Origin: Streptococcus oralis
Lineage (GTDB): Bacteria; Bacillota; Bacilli; Lactobacillales; Streptococcaceae
Assembly (NCBI RefSeq): GCF_001983955.1
Contig: NZ_CP019562.1
Location: 372,001 to 436,000, forward strand
Reading direction: 5' to 3'
Length of the DNA: 64,000 nt
The position numbers and the translations under genes are program-made. The notes beneath the pieces were generated by a model. It was given only the letters and a program-made list of their open reading frames with translations. It ran no database searches and had not been told where the DNA came from. Of the stretch, positions 8,360 through 18,162 are shown in pieces (the stretch's first letter is position 1; each line of letters opens with the position of its first letter).

Positions 8360-9145
8360 ATGAATCATATCTTATATCAGATCGTAGATGATCTTGCTAT
8401 CATTACTTTGAATCGTCCCGAAGTGGCAAATGGTTTCCATATCCCAATGTGTGAGGAAATTTTAGAAGCTTTGACTCTAGCGGAGCAGGATCAAGCTGTG
8501 CAGTTCATCTTGATTAATGCGAATGGGAAGGTCTTTTCAGTTGGAGGAGACTTGGTTGAGATGAAACGCGCAGTGGACGAAGATGATATCCCATCTTTGA
8601 ATAAGATTGCAGAATTAGTCAATACAATTTCTTTTAAAATCAAGCAAATTCCTAAACCTATTTTGATGGAGGTAGATGGAGCGGTCGCTGGTGCCGCAGC
8701 AAATATGGCGGTAGCAGTTGATTTTTGTTTGGCGACTGACAAGGCAAAATTTATCCAAGCCTTTGTCGGAGTGGGCTTGGCGCCAGACGCTGGTGGGATT
8801 CATCTCTTGAGTCGTAGCATCGGGGTAACACGAGCTGCACAACTTGCCATGACAGGTGAAGCCTTAACTGCTGAAAAAGCGCTAGAATGGGGCGTGGTAT
8901 ACCGTGTTTGTGAAGTTGACAAATTAGAAAAAACAAGAGAACAAGTTCTGAAAAAATTAAGAAGAGGTTCAGCAAACTCATACGCAGCGATTAAAAAGTT
9001 AGTTTGGGAAAGTCAATTTAAGGATTGGCAGAATTATGCTGAATTAGAATTGAAACTACAAGAATCGTTATCTCTAACTGAAGATTTTAAAGAAGGAGTT
9101 CGAGCGCATTCTGAAAGAAGAAGACCAAAATTTACAGGAATGTAA
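8360..9145 (+). CDS. fabM: Trans-2-decenoyl-ACP isomerase FabM
   Basis: A crotonase-fold protein of 261 residues that isomerises trans-2- to cis-3-decenoyl-ACP. This is the step that introduces the double bond of unsaturated fatty acids in streptococci lacking FabA. The oxyanion-hole region ([11 protein letters not shown]) and the second crotonase block ([14 protein letters not shown]) are present. General enoyl-CoA hydratases are similar, but position at the head of the fab cluster and length identify FabM. The ATG at 8360 follows AAAGGAGAAGCT; an in-frame TTG at 8330 lies before this ribosome site and is rejected. FabM has its own promoter, apart from fabT. Confidence 0.93.
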   Translation: MNHILYQIVDDLAIITLNRPEVANGFHIPMCEEILEALTLAEQDQAVQFILINANGKVFSVGGDLVEMKRAVDEDDIPSLNKIAELVNTISFKIKQIPKPILMEVDGAVAGAAANMAVAVDFCLATDKAKFIQAFVGVGLAPDAGGIHLLSRSIGVTRAAQLAMTGEALTAEKALEWGVVYRVCEVDKLEKTREQVLKKLRRGSANSYAAIKKLVWESQFKDWQNYAELELKLQESLSLTEDFKEGVRAHSERRRPKFTGM

Positions 9146-9153
9146 AAAAATAC

Positions 9154-9211
9154 TTGCACAATTTTTTGAAGTTTGATATACTTCTTTTATCAAATGCTTT
9201 GATTGTGAAAG
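9154..9211 (+). promoter_or_regulatory. fabT-fabH promoter and autoregulatory FabT site
   Basis: TTGCAC (9154-9159), 17-base spacer, TATACT (9177-9182). Just downstream, CTTTGATTGTGAAAG (9197-9211) matches the FabT operator TTTGA-N3-TCAAA with one mismatch. FabT is known to repress its own operon, which fits the site's place in the early transcribed region. Confidence 0.7.
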
Positions 9212-9234
9212 TTTTTTAGAAGGAGGGAAACGAT

Positions 9235-9669
9235 TTGGACTACCAACAAGTAAATGATTATCTAACATCTATTTTTAACAATGTCCTTGTGATCGAGGAG
9301 GTTAGCTTACGAGGTAGTCGATTCAAAGACATCTCCATCAAAGAAATGCACACGATCGATGTGATTGGGAAGTTCCCGGAGGCAACACCAAGCAAGGTTT
9401 CAAAGGAACTGATGGTAACTCTTGGAACGGTTACAACTAGCTTGAATAACCTGGAAAGAAAAGGTTATATTGAGCGTATTCGTTCTGATCAGGATAGACG
9501 TGTGGTCTATCTGCATTTGACCAAGAAAGGTCGGTTAGTCCATCGTCTTCATAGACGTTTTCACAAGGCAATGGTCGAAAAAATCATCGATGGCATGAGT
9601 CCTGAGGAAATAGAAGTTATGGGTAGAGGATTAATCAATCTTTATCAATTTTTGGAGGATTTGAAATAA
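9235..9669 (+). CDS. fabT: MarR-family repressor of fatty-acid synthesis FabT
   Basis: A 144-residue winged-helix MarR protein. The recognition region reads [26 protein letters not shown] followed by the wing segment [15 protein letters not shown] (written here in two parts of one domain, residues about 60-105). FabT binds long-chain acyl-ACP as corepressor and shuts the fab cluster when exogenous fatty acids are available. The start is a TTG at 9235, eight bases after AGGAGGG, and is followed by the conserved DYQ N-terminus; there is no ATG in a suitable place. It overlaps fabH by one base (TAATG). Confidence 0.94.
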   Translation: MDYQQVNDYLTSIFNNVLVIEEVSLRGSRFKDISIKEMHTIDVIGKFPEATPSKVSKELMVTLGTVTTSLNNLERKGYIERIRSDQDRRVVYLHLTKKGRLVHRLHRRFHKAMVEKIIDGMSPEEIEVMGRGLINLYQFLEDLK

Positions 9670-10643
9670 TGGCTTTTGCAAAAATAAGCCAGGTTGCTCA
9701 TTATGTTCCAGAGCAAGTGGTCACTAATCATGACTTAGCCCAAATCATGGACACAAGCGATGAGTGGATTTCAAGTCGGACAGGAATTAAACAGAGACAT
9801 ATTTCAAAAACAGAGTCTACAAGTGACTTGGCGACAGAAGTAGCTAAGAGCTTGTTGGCTAAAGGGAGCTTAACAGCGGATCAGATTGATTTTATCATTG
9901 TAGCGACGATTACCCCAGACTCGATGATGCCTTCCACAGCAGCTCGAGTTCAGGCAAATATCGGAGCGCACAGAGCTTTCGCCTTTGATCTGACAGCAGC
10001 TTGCAGTGGCTTTGTATTCGCTCTTTCAACTGCAGAAAAATTTTTAAGTTCTGGACAGTTCAAAAAAGGGATTGTTATCGGGGCTGAGACCTTATCCAAG
10101 GCAGTTGACTGGTCAGATCGTTCAACAGCTGTTCTCTTTGGGGATGGTGCTGGTGGGGTTCTCTTGGAAGCGAGCGAAACACGTCACTTCCTTGTGGAAA
10201 GTCTCTATACGGATGGCTCTCGGAGCGAGTGTTTGACCTATGGTCAAACGGCTTTGGCTTCTCCTTTCTCAGATCAAGAAGCAGTTCCTGCTTTTTTGAA
10301 GATGGATGGACGAGCAGTTTTTGATTTTGCAAATCGTGATGTTGCTAGGTCGATCAAAGAAACCATTGAAAATGGTCCAATCGCAGCATCGGAATTGGAT
10401 TATCTCTTGCTTCATCAGGCAAATATCCGCATTTTGGATAAGATGGCTAAGAAGATCGGCGTAGACCGAGACAAGCTTCCTGCCAATATGATGGAGTATG
10501 GAAATACCAGTGCAGCAAGTATCCCGATTTTGCTATCAGAGTGTGTGGAGAATGGCATGATTCGTTTAGATGGTAGCCAGACGATTCTCCTATCAGGCTT
10601 CGGTGGAGGTTTGACATGGGGCACACTCATTCTTACAATCTAG
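9669..10643 (+). CDS. fabH: Beta-ketoacyl-ACP synthase III
   Basis: Condenses acetyl-CoA with malonyl-ACP to begin fatty-acid chains. In this 324-residue protein the catalytic triad is visible: Cys112 in TAACSGF, His in LLHQANIRI near residue 249, and Asn in [10 protein letters not shown] near residue 279. The start overlaps the fabT stop codon, so repressor and initiating enzyme are translated together. A short hairpin (ATGTG/CACAT) lies in the 57-base gap to acpP but has no T tract. Confidence 0.97.
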   Translation: MAFAKISQVAHYVPEQVVTNHDLAQIMDTSDEWISSRTGIKQRHISKTESTSDLATEVAKSLLAKGSLTADQIDFIIVATITPDSMMPSTAARVQANIGAHRAFAFDLTAACSGFVFALSTAEKFLSSGQFKKGIVIGAETLSKAVDWSDRSTAVLFGDGAGGVLLEASETRHFLVESLYTDGSRSECLTYGQTALASPFSDQEAVPAFLKMDGRAVFDFANRDVARSIKETIENGPIAASELDYLLLHQANIRILDKMAKKIGVDRDKLPANMMEYGNTSAASIPILLSECVENGMIRLDGSQTILLSGFGGGLTWGTLILTI

Positions 10644-10700
10644 GTAATCATGTGGTAAACACATAGTTATAAATTTTTTATATTTTAAAGGAGTCCTATC

Positions 10701-10925
10701 ATGGCAGTATTTGAAAAAGTACAAGAAATTATCGTTGAAGAACTTGGGAAAGACGCATCAGAAGTAACACTTGAATCTACTTTTGATGATTTGGATGCAG
10801 ATTCATTGGACTTGTTCCAAGTAATCTCTGAAATCGAAGATGCTTTCGATATCCAAATCGAAGCAGAAGATAACTTGAAAACAGTTGGTGACTTGGTTGC
10901 CTACGTTGAAGAGCAAACAAAATAA
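10701..10925 (+). CDS. acpP: Acyl carrier protein
   Basis: A 74-residue acidic four-helix carrier. Ser35 in DADSLDL is the phosphopantetheine attachment site. It carries the growing chain between all Fab enzymes encoded around it. RBS AAAGGAG precedes the ATG. The DSL motif identifies a carrier protein, and its place between fabH and fabK identifies the fatty-acid one. Confidence 0.97.
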   Translation: MAVFEKVQEIIVEELGKDASEVTLESTFDDLDADSLDLFQVISEIEDAFDIQIEAEDNLKTVGDLVAYVEEQTK

Positions 10926-10942
10926 TTAACATATTACTAGAA

Positions 10943-10972
10943 GGAGTAGGGGAAACCCACTCCCTCTTGTTT
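10943..10972 (+). terminator. Possible attenuating hairpin between acpP and fabK
   Basis: GGAGT-A-GGG, loop of GGAAA type, CCC-ACTCC (10943-10963), followed by CCTCTTGTTT. The stem has a bulged A and the T tract is weak, so partial termination after acpP is likelier than full stop. It would let acpP be made in excess over the downstream enzymes. Confidence 0.45.
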
Positions 10973-10979
10973 AGGTAAT

Positions 10980-10995
10980 AGTTTGAAACTCAAAT
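10980..10995 (+). promoter_or_regulatory. FabT operator upstream of fabK
   Basis: AGTTTGAAACTCAAAT has both perfect half sites TTTGA and TCAAA with the required three-base spacing. FabT sites upstream of fabK are known in pneumococcus. It lies 48 bases before the fabK start codon. Confidence 0.78.
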
Positions 10996-11042
10996 GATAA
11001 ACTCATCGAACTATTACGTAAGCAAGGAATGATGGAGGCACT

Positions 11043-12017
11043 ATGAAAACACGTATTACAGAATTATTGAACATTGATTATCCTATCTTTCAAGGAGGAA
11101 TGGCCTGGGTTGCTGATGGTGACTTGGCTGGTGCAGTATCAAAAGCTGGTGGTCTAGGGATCATCGGTGGTGGGAATGCACCGAAAGAGGTCGTAAAGGC
11201 TAATATCGATAAAATCAAATCACTTACGGACAAACCTTTTGGTGTCAACATCATGCTCTTGTCACCTTTTGTAGAAGACATCGTTGATCTCGTGATTGAA
11301 GAAGGGGTCAAGGTGGTGACAACTGGTGCAGGAAATCCAAGTAAATACATGACTCGTTTCCATGATGCAGGAATTACTGTTATTCCTGTTGTTCCAAGTG
11401 TTGCTTTGGCAAAACGCATGGAAAAAATTGGTGCAGATGCAGTTATTGCAGAAGGAATGGAAGCCGGTGGGCATATTGGTAAATTAACGACGATGACCTT
11501 GGTTCGCCAAGTTGCTGCAGCTGTTTCAATTCCAGTTATCGCAGCTGGAGGAATTGCGGACGGTGAAGGTGTCGCTGCAGGCTTTATGCTTGGTGCTGAG
11601 GCCGTTCAAGTTGGTACGCGTTTCGTAGTAGCTAAGGAATCTAACGCCCATCCAAAATACAAGGAAAAAATCTTAAAAGCGCGTGATATTGATACGACTA
11701 TTTCCGCTCAACACTTTGGACATGCTGTTCGTGCCATTAAAAACCAATTGACACGTGACTTTGAGCAGGCTGAAAAGGATGCCTTTAAACAAGAAAATCC
11801 AGATTTAGAAATCTTTGAACAAATGGGGGCTGGTGCTCTTGCTAAAGCCGTTGTTCATGGAGATGTAGAAGGTGGATCTGTCATGGCAGGTCAGATCGCT
11901 GGTTTGGTTTCTAAAGAGGAAACTGTCGAAGAAATCCTAAAAGATCTATACTATGGCGCAGCCAAAAAAATTCAAGAAGAAGCCTCTCGTTGGGCAGGAG
12001 TTGTAAGAAATGACTAA
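11043..12017 (+). CDS. fabK: Enoyl-ACP reductase II (FMN-dependent)
   Basis: Reduces trans-2-enoyl-ACP at the end of each elongation cycle. This 324-residue TIM-barrel flavoprotein is unrelated to FabI and makes streptococci insensitive to FabI inhibitors such as triclosan. FMN-binding segments are visible: FQGGMAWVADG near the N-terminus, AEGMEAGGHIG near residue 140, and AAGGIADGEG near residue 167. The ATG follows GGAGG. The last eight bases overlap fabD. Confidence 0.96.
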   Translation: MKTRITELLNIDYPIFQGGMAWVADGDLAGAVSKAGGLGIIGGGNAPKEVVKANIDKIKSLTDKPFGVNIMLLSPFVEDIVDLVIEEGVKVVTTGAGNPSKYMTRFHDAGITVIPVVPSVALAKRMEKIGADAVIAEGMEAGGHIGKLTTMTLVRQVAAAVSIPVIAAGGIADGEGVAAGFMLGAEAVQVGTRFVVAKESNAHPKYKEKILKARDIDTTISAQHFGHAVRAIKNQLTRDFEQAEKDAFKQENPDLEIFEQMGAGALAKAVVHGDVEGGSVMAGQIAGLVSKEETVEEILKDLYYGAAKKIQEEASRWAGVVRND

Positions 12018-12930
12018 AACAGCCTTTCTATTTGCGGGTCAAGGTGCTCAGTATCTAGGAATGGGTCGTGATCTCTATGATCGCTATCCTATCGTCAAGG
12101 AAACAATTGACCAAGCCAGTCAGGTTTTGGGTTATGATCTTCGTGACTTGATTGATAAGGAAGAAACCAAGTTAAACCAGACTCGATATACGCAGCCAGC
12201 TATTTTAGCGACTTCGGTTGCTATTTACCGACTATTGAAAGAAAAGGGTTACCAGCCAGATATGGTAGCAGGATTGTCTCTTGGGGAATATTCTGCTCTT
12301 GTAGCAAGTGGTGCCTTGGACTTTGAGGATGCAGTTGCCTTGGTTGCTAAACGTGGTGCTTATATGGAAGAAGCTGCACCTGCAGGCTCTGGGAAGATGG
12401 TTGCCGTTCTTAATACTCCGGTTGAAGTGATTGAGGAAGCTTGTGAAACAGCCTCTAAAGTTGGAGTAGTGACTCCAGCCAACTACAACACCCCAAGCCA
12501 AATCGTTATCGGTGGTGAGGTGGCTGCAGTTGACCGCGCAGTTGAACTCTTGCAGGAAGCAGGAGCAAAACGATTGATTCCTTTAAATGTATCGGGTCCT
12601 TTCCATACAGCCCTACTTGAGCCAGCCAGTCAGCAACTAGCTGGAGCTCTTGAGGGAGTAAGTTTCGCTGATTTCACTTGCCCACTAGTTGGCAATACGG
12701 AAGCTGCTGTTATGGAAAAAGGTCGAATCCAAGAGCTTTTGACGCGTCAGGTCAAAGAACCTGTTCGTTTTTATGAAAGTATTGCTGTGATGCAGGATGC
12801 TGGGGTAACCAACTTTATTGAAATTGGTCCTGGTAAGATCCTATCAGGCTTTGTCAAAAAAATCGATAAAACAGCTCAGCTAGCTAACGTTGAAGACCAA
12901 GCAAGCTTGGATGCTTTGTTAGGAAACTAA
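12010..12930 (+). CDS. fabD: Malonyl-CoA:ACP transacylase
   Basis: Transfers malonyl from CoA to ACP, supplying the elongation substrate. The 306-residue protein has FAGQGAQY near the N-terminus, the nucleophile Ser90 in GLSLGEY, and the partner His in SGPFHT near residue 200. It overlaps fabK, which indicates coupled translation. Confidence 0.97.
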   Translation: MTKTAFLFAGQGAQYLGMGRDLYDRYPIVKETIDQASQVLGYDLRDLIDKEETKLNQTRYTQPAILATSVAIYRLLKEKGYQPDMVAGLSLGEYSALVASGALDFEDAVALVAKRGAYMEEAAPAGSGKMVAVLNTPVEVIEEACETASKVGVVTPANYNTPSQIVIGGEVAAVDRAVELLQEAGAKRLIPLNVSGPFHTALLEPASQQLAGALEGVSFADFTCPLVGNTEAAVMEKGRIQELLTRQVKEPVRFYESIAVMQDAGVTNFIEIGPGKILSGFVKKIDKTAQLANVEDQASLDALLGN

Positions 12931-12975
12931 TGATCCCTTCTCCCACAAAATACAACAGGAAATAGGAGAAATAGA

Positions 12976-13707
12976 ATGCAACTTACAAACAAAAATGTCT
13001 TTGTAACAGGTTCAAGTCGTGGTATCGGACTTGCCATTGCTCACAAATTTGCCCAACTAGGCGCTAATGTAGTTTTGAATAGTCGCGGAGCAATCTCAGA
13101 AGAATTGCTGGCTGAGCTTTCAAACTATGGTGTCAAAGTAGTACCGATTTCAGGTGATGTTTCAGACTTTGCAGATGCCAAGCGTATGGTAGATCAAGCG
13201 ATTGCAGAACTCGGTTCTGTTGATGTATTGGTCAACAATGCTGGGATCACTCAAGATACGCTTATGCTCAAGATGACCGAAGAAGACTTTGAAAAAGTGA
13301 TTAAGATCAACTTGACAGGTGCTTTCAACATGACGCAAGCAGTCTTGAAACAGATGATCAAGGCACGTGAAGGTGCGATCATCAACATGTCTAGTGTGGT
13401 CGGTTTGATGGGAAATATCGGACAAGCCAACTATGCAGCTTCTAAAGCAGGTTTGATTGGTTTTACCAAGTCAGTTGCACGTGAAGTTGCCAATCGTAAT
13501 GTGCGCGTAAATGCTCTTGCACCAGGAATGATCGAGTCTGATATGACTGCTGTTTTGTCTGATAAGGTCAAGGAAGCGACATTGGCCCAAATCCCAATGA
13601 AACATTTCGGACAAGCAGAACATATCGCAGATGCTACAGTGTTCCTGGCTGGACAGGATTATTTGACTGGACAAGTTCTCGCTGTTGATGGCGGACTTAG
13701 CATGTAA
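12976..13707 (+). CDS. fabG: 3-oxoacyl-ACP reductase
   Basis: NADPH-dependent short-chain dehydrogenase of 243 residues that reduces 3-ketoacyl-ACP. Nucleotide loop TGSSRGIG at residues 11-18, the NNAG element near residue 87, catalytic Tyr and Lys in YAASKAG near residue 153, and the C-terminal DGGLSM are all present. Transcribed with fabD and fabF. Confidence 0.97.
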   Translation: MQLTNKNVFVTGSSRGIGLAIAHKFAQLGANVVLNSRGAISEELLAELSNYGVKVVPISGDVSDFADAKRMVDQAIAELGSVDVLVNNAGITQDTLMLKMTEEDFEKVIKINLTGAFNMTQAVLKQMIKAREGAIINMSSVVGLMGNIGQANYAASKAGLIGFTKSVAREVANRNVRVNALAPGMIESDMTAVLSDKVKEATLAQIPMKHFGQAEHIADATVFLAGQDYLTGQVLAVDGGLSM

Positions 13708-13735
13708 AAAATAAGGAAAGATATAGGTAAGACAG

Positions 13736-14971
13736 ATGAAACTAAATCGAGTTGTAGTAACAGGTTACGGATTGACCTCTCCTATCGGAAATACTCCAGA
13801 AGAATTTTGGAACAGTTTGCAAACTGGGAAGATTGGAATTGGAGAAATCACTAAGTTTGACCACAGTGAATTTGCTGTGCACAATGCGGCAGAAGTTCAA
13901 GATTTTCCATTTGATAAATACTTTGTCAAAAAAGATACCAACCGTTTTGACAACTATTCTTTGTATGCCTTGTATGCGGCTCAAGAAGCGGTGACAAATG
14001 CAAATCTTGATGTAGAAGCAATTGATAAAGATCGCTTTGGTGTCATCGTGGCTTCTGGTATTGGGGGAATTAAAGAAATCGAAGATCAGGTTATCCGTCT
14101 TCATGAAAAAGGTCCAAAACGCGTTAAACCAATGACACTTCCAAAAGCTTTGCCAAACATGGCTTCAGGAAATGTTGCCATGCGTTTCGGAGCAAACGGT
14201 ATCTGTAAATCAATCAATACAGCCTGTGCCTCATCAAACGATGCCATTGGGGATGCCTTCCGCTCTATCAAGTTTGGTTTCCAAGATGTCATGTTAGTTG
14301 GTGGTTCAGAATCATCTATCACTCCTTTTGCTATCGCTGGTTTCCAAGCATTGACTGCCCTATCAACTACAGAGGATCCAACTCGTGCTTCTATCCCATT
14401 TGACAAAGATCGTAATGGTTTTGTGATGGGAGAAGGTTCAGGGATGTTGGTTCTTGAAAGTCTTGAACATGCTGAAAAACGTGGCGCAACTATCTTGGCT
14501 GAAGTAGTTGGCTACGGTAATACCTGTGATGCTTACCATATGACTTCACCTCATCCAGAGGGTCAAGGTGCGATTAAGGCTATGAAGTTGGCTTTGGAAG
14601 AAGCAGAAATTTCTCCAGCGCAAGTGGCTTACGTCAATGCCCACGGAACTTCAACTCCTGCAAATGAAAAAGGAGAAAGTGGTGCGATCGTAGCTGTTCT
14701 TGGTAAAGAAGTACCTGTATCTTCAACCAAGTCCTTTACAGGACACTTACTTGGTGCTGCAGGAGCGGTAGAAGCAATTGCTACCATCGAAGCTATGCGT
14801 CATAACTATGTACCAATGACGGCTGGAACAAGTGAGTTATCAGACTATATCGAAGCCAATGTCGTTTATGGACAAGGCTTGGAGCAAGAAATCCCTTATG
14901 CTATTTCAAACACTTTTGGTTTTGGTGGACACAATGCGGTTCTTGCTTTCAAACGTTGGGAGAATAAATAA
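13736..14971 (+). CDS. fabF: Beta-ketoacyl-ACP synthase II
   Basis: Elongating condensing enzyme of 411 residues. The Cys-His-His site is visible: Cys in NTACASSN near residue 165, His in NAHGTSTP near residue 303 and His in GHLLGAAG near residue 339. With no fabB present, it also has to elongate the unsaturated intermediates made by FabM. It sits two bases before accB. Confidence 0.97.
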   Translation: MKLNRVVVTGYGLTSPIGNTPEEFWNSLQTGKIGIGEITKFDHSEFAVHNAAEVQDFPFDKYFVKKDTNRFDNYSLYALYAAQEAVTNANLDVEAIDKDRFGVIVASGIGGIKEIEDQVIRLHEKGPKRVKPMTLPKALPNMASGNVAMRFGANGICKSINTACASSNDAIGDAFRSIKFGFQDVMLVGGSESSITPFAIAGFQALTALSTTEDPTRASIPFDKDRNGFVMGEGSGMLVLESLEHAEKRGATILAEVVGYGNTCDAYHMTSPHPEGQGAIKAMKLALEEAEISPAQVAYVNAHGTSTPANEKGESGAIVAVLGKEVPVSSTKSFTGHLLGAAGAVEAIATIEAMRHNYVPMTAGTSELSDYIEANVVYGQGLEQEIPYAISNTFGFGGHNAVLAFKRWENK

Positions 14972-14973
14972 TT

Positions 14974-15462
14974 ATGAATTTAAATGAGATCAAGGACTTG
15001 ATGGCTCAATTTGACCAATCAAGTTTGAGAGAATTTTCTTATAAAAACGGAACGGACGAATTGCAGTTCAGTAAGAATGAAGCAAGAATGGCTTCTGAAG
15101 CACCAACTCAAGTTGTTCCAGCGCCAGCTGCAGTAGCTGCAAGTCCAGTAGTTTCTGCCCCTTCAACTCCAGTAGATAGTCCAGTAGAAGAAGCACCAGC
15201 ACCAGCTAAAACGACGGTTGCTCCAGAGGGTGATGTTGTTGAAAGTCCACTTGTAGGGGTGGCTTACCTGGCCGCTGGACCAGATAAACCTGCCTTTGTC
15301 ACAGTCGGAGACAGTGTTAAAAAAGGTCAGACTTTGGTGATTATCGAAGCCATGAAGGTTATGAATGAAATTCCTGCACCTAAGGATGGTGTGGTGACAG
15401 AAATTCTCGTTTCAAATGAAGAAATGGTTGAGTTCGGTAAAGGATTGGTACGTATCAAATGA
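14974..15462 (+). CDS. accB: Acetyl-CoA carboxylase biotin carboxyl carrier protein
   Basis: A 162-residue subunit: an N-terminal helical part, a Pro/Ala/Val-rich flexible linker (about residues 44-82) and a C-terminal biotinyl domain with Lys128 in EAMKVMNE as the biotin site. It carries carboxybiotin between AccC and AccDA. The stop codon overlaps the fabZ start (ATGA). Confidence 0.96.
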   Translation: MNLNEIKDLMAQFDQSSLREFSYKNGTDELQFSKNEARMASEAPTQVVPAPAAVAASPVVSAPSTPVDSPVEEAPAPAKTTVAPEGDVVESPLVGVAYLAAGPDKPAFVTVGDSVKKGQTLVIIEAMKVMNEIPAPKDGVVTEILVSNEEMVEFGKGLVRIK

Positions 15463-15881
15463 TCGATATTCAAGGAATCAAAGAAGCTCTACCCCATCGC
15501 TACCCCATGCTCCTAGTGGATCGTGTCTTGGAAGTGAGCGAGGATACCATTGTTGCCATTAAAAATGTGACCATCAACGAACCTTTCTTCAATGGGCATT
15601 TTCCTCAATACCCAGTCATGCCAGGTGTTCTTATCATGGAGGCCTTGGCTCAGACTGCTGGTGTCTTGGAATTGTCCAAACCTGAAAATAAAGGGAAACT
15701 GGTCTTCTATGCTGGCATGGACAAGGTTAAGTTCAAGAAGCAAGTTGTACCAGGTGACCAATTAGTCATGACGGCTACTTTTGTTAAACGTCGTGGTACG
15801 ATTGCTGTGGTTGAAGCGAAGGCTGAAGTAGATGGTAAGCTTGCAGCGAGTGGTACTCTTACCTTTGCAATTGGAAACTAA
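15459..15881 (+). CDS. fabZ: 3-hydroxyacyl-ACP dehydratase
   Basis: Hot-dog-fold dehydratase of 140 residues producing trans-2-enoyl-ACP. The active-site His is in [11 protein letters not shown] near residue 48 and the partner Glu in LIMEALAQ. Its product feeds either FabK (saturated branch) or FabM (unsaturated branch). It overlaps accB by four bases. Confidence 0.97.
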   Translation: MIDIQGIKEALPHRYPMLLVDRVLEVSEDTIVAIKNVTINEPFFNGHFPQYPVMPGVLIMEALAQTAGVLELSKPENKGKLVFYAGMDKVKFKKQVVPGDQLVMTATFVKRRGTIAVVEAKAEVDGKLAASGTLTFAIGN

Positions 15882-15892
15882 GGAGGATCTCC

Positions 15893-17260
15893 ATGTTTCG
15901 TAAAATTTTGATTGCCAACCGTGGTGAGATTGCGGTTCGCATTATTCGAGCTGCGCGTGAATTGGGCATTGCAACCGTAGCAGTCTATTCAACTGCTGAT
16001 AAGGAAGCTCTTCACACACTCCTAGCGGATGAAGCTATCTGTATCGGACCTGGTAAGGCGACAGAATCTTATCTCAATATCAATGCTATTTTATCTGCTG
16101 CAGTCTTGACAGAAGCAGAAGCCATCCACCCAGGTTTTGGTTTTCTTAGCGAAAACTCTAAGTTTGCCACGATGTGTGATGAAGTGGGGATTAAATTTAT
16201 CGGCCCTTCTGGAGCTGTAATGGATACCATGGGAGATAAGATCAATGCGCGTGAGCAAATGATCAAGGCTGGGGTTCCAGTTATCCCAGGATCTGATGGT
16301 GAAGTTCACACGGCTGAAGAGGCGCTTGCAGTTGCAGAAAAAATTGGCTATCCAGTCATGCTTAAGGCATCGGCAGGTGGTGGTGGAAAAGGGATTCGTA
16401 AGGTTGAAAAGGCAGAAGACTTGGTCGCTGCCTTTGAGACAGCATCCAGTGAAGCCAAGGCTAATTTTGGAAATGGCGCTATGTATCTTGAGCGTGTGAT
16501 TTATCCAGCTCGCCATATCGAAGTTCAGATTCTTGCGGACCAAGAGGGTCATGTTGTCCATCTTGGTGAACGGGACTGTTCACTCCAACGGAATAACCAA
16601 AAGGTCTTAGAAGAAAGCCCGTCCATTGCAATTGGCAAAACCCTTCGTCATGAAATTGGTGCTGCCGCCGTTCGTGCAGCAGAGTCTGTAGGCTATGAAA
16701 ATGCAGGGACGATTGAATTTCTTCTCGATGAAGCGAGCGGCAATTTCTACTTCATGGAAATGAATACTCGTGTGCAAGTTGAACACCCAGTCACAGAGTT
16801 TGTTTCAGGTGTCGATATCGTGAAAGAGCAGATTCGCATTGCTGCCGGGCAACCTTTACCTTTCAAACAAGAAGATATTGTCCTACGAGGTCATGCTATC
16901 GAGTGCCGGATCAATGCAGAAAATCCAGCATTTAACTTTGCCCCAAGTCCAGGGAAAATTACCAATCTCTATCTACCAAGTGGTGGAGTTGGCTTGCGCG
17001 TGGACTCGGCAGTTTATCCAGGTTATACCATTCCCCCTTACTATGATAGTATGATTGCCAAAATCATTGTTCATGGGGAGAATCGTTTTGATGCCTTAAT
17101 GAAGATGCAACGGGCACTTTATGAACTTGATATTGAAGGAGTACAAACCAATGCAGATTTCCAGCTGGATCTAATCTCAGACCGTCGGGTTATCGCTGGT
17201 GACTACGATACTTCCTTCCTGATGGAAACTTTCTTGCCACAATACCAAGAAAAAGAATAG
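15893..17260 (+). CDS. accC: Acetyl-CoA carboxylase biotin carboxylase subunit
   Basis: ATP-grasp enzyme of 455 residues that carboxylates biotin on AccB. Seen: FRKILIANRGEIAVRI at the N-terminus, the glycine-rich ATP loop KASAGGGGKG near residue 160, and EMNTRVQVEHPVTE near residue 288 with the catalytic Glu/Arg. RBS AAGGAGG. It follows fabZ by 11 bases. Confidence 0.97.
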   Translation: MFRKILIANRGEIAVRIIRAARELGIATVAVYSTADKEALHTLLADEAICIGPGKATESYLNINAILSAAVLTEAEAIHPGFGFLSENSKFATMCDEVGIKFIGPSGAVMDTMGDKINAREQMIKAGVPVIPGSDGEVHTAEEALAVAEKIGYPVMLKASAGGGGKGIRKVEKAEDLVAAFETASSEAKANFGNGAMYLERVIYPARHIEVQILADQEGHVVHLGERDCSLQRNNQKVLEESPSIAIGKTLRHEIGAAAVRAAESVGYENAGTIEFLLDEASGNFYFMEMNTRVQVEHPVTEFVSGVDIVKEQIRIAAGQPLPFKQEDIVLRGHAIECRINAENPAFNFAPSPGKITNLYLPSGGVGLRVDSAVYPGYTIPPYYDSMIAKIIVHGENRFDALMKMQRALYELDIEGVQTNADFQLDLISDRRVIAGDYDTSFLMETFLPQYQEKE

Positions 17261-17295
17261 ACTTTCAAACAGTATGAGAACTAAAAGGGGGATTT

Positions 17296-18162
17296 ATGGC
17301 TCTATTTAGTAAAAAGGATAAGTATATTCGGATCAATCCTAATCGATCCGTAAGGCAGGCACCACAAGCCAAGCCGGAGGTGCCTGATGAACTCTTCTCA
17401 AAGTGTCCTGGATGTAAACACACCATTTATCAAAAGGACCTTGGGAGTGAGCGCATTTGTCCCCATTGTAGCTATACTTTCCGTATTTCAGCCCAAGAGC
17501 GCCTGGCTCTAACAGTTGATTCTGATAGCTTTGTGGAGATGTTTACAGGAATTGAAACTCAAGATCCCTTGAACTTTCCTGGTTATCAGAAAAAACTGGC
17601 TAGCATGCGTGAAAAAACAGGACTAGATGAAGCTGTCCTGACTGGTACAGCTAGCATCAAGGGGCAAAAAGTTGCTCTTGGGATCATGGATTCCAACTTT
17701 ATCATGGCGTCGATGGGAACAGTTGTGGGTGAAAAAATTACGTGCTTGTTTGAGTATGCAACGCTAGAAAACTTGCCAGTCGTTCTCTTCACAGCTTCTG
17801 GTGGAGCCCGTATGCAAGAAGGAATCATGAGCTTGATGCAGATGGCTAAAATTTCTGCGGCAGTTCAACGTCATTCCAAGGCAGGACTTTTTTACCTAAC
17901 TATTTTAACCGATCCGACAACAGGTGGGGTGACCGCTTCTTTTGCTATGGAAGGGGATATTATCCTAGCGGAGCCACAGAGTTTGGTTGGTTTTGCTGGA
18001 CGTCGTGTTATCGAAAATACAGTTCGTGAGACCTTGCCGGATGACTTCCAAAAGGCAGAATTTTTGCTTGAACATGGATTTGTTGATGCAATTGTCAAAC
18101 GGAGAGAATTGCCTGAAACAATTGCTAAATTAGTAAGATTGCATGGAGGAAGTCGCGGATGA
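17296..18162 (+). CDS. accD: Acetyl-CoA carboxyltransferase subunit beta
   Basis: Carboxyltransferase beta subunit of 288 residues. A four-cysteine zinc ribbon (CPGC and CPHC, near residues 36-58) precedes the crotonase-type core with SGGARMQEG near residue 165. With AccA it moves the carboxyl from biotin to acetyl-CoA. The last codons overlap the accA start (ATGA). Confidence 0.97.
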   Translation: MALFSKKDKYIRINPNRSVRQAPQAKPEVPDELFSKCPGCKHTIYQKDLGSERICPHCSYTFRISAQERLALTVDSDSFVEMFTGIETQDPLNFPGYQKKLASMREKTGLDEAVLTGTASIKGQKVALGIMDSNFIMASMGTVVGEKITCLFEYATLENLPVVLFTASGGARMQEGIMSLMQMAKISAAVQRHSKAGLFYLTILTDPTTGGVTASFAMEGDIILAEPQSLVGFAGRRVIENTVRETLPDDFQKAEFLLEHGFVDAIVKRRELPETIAKLVRLHGGSRG

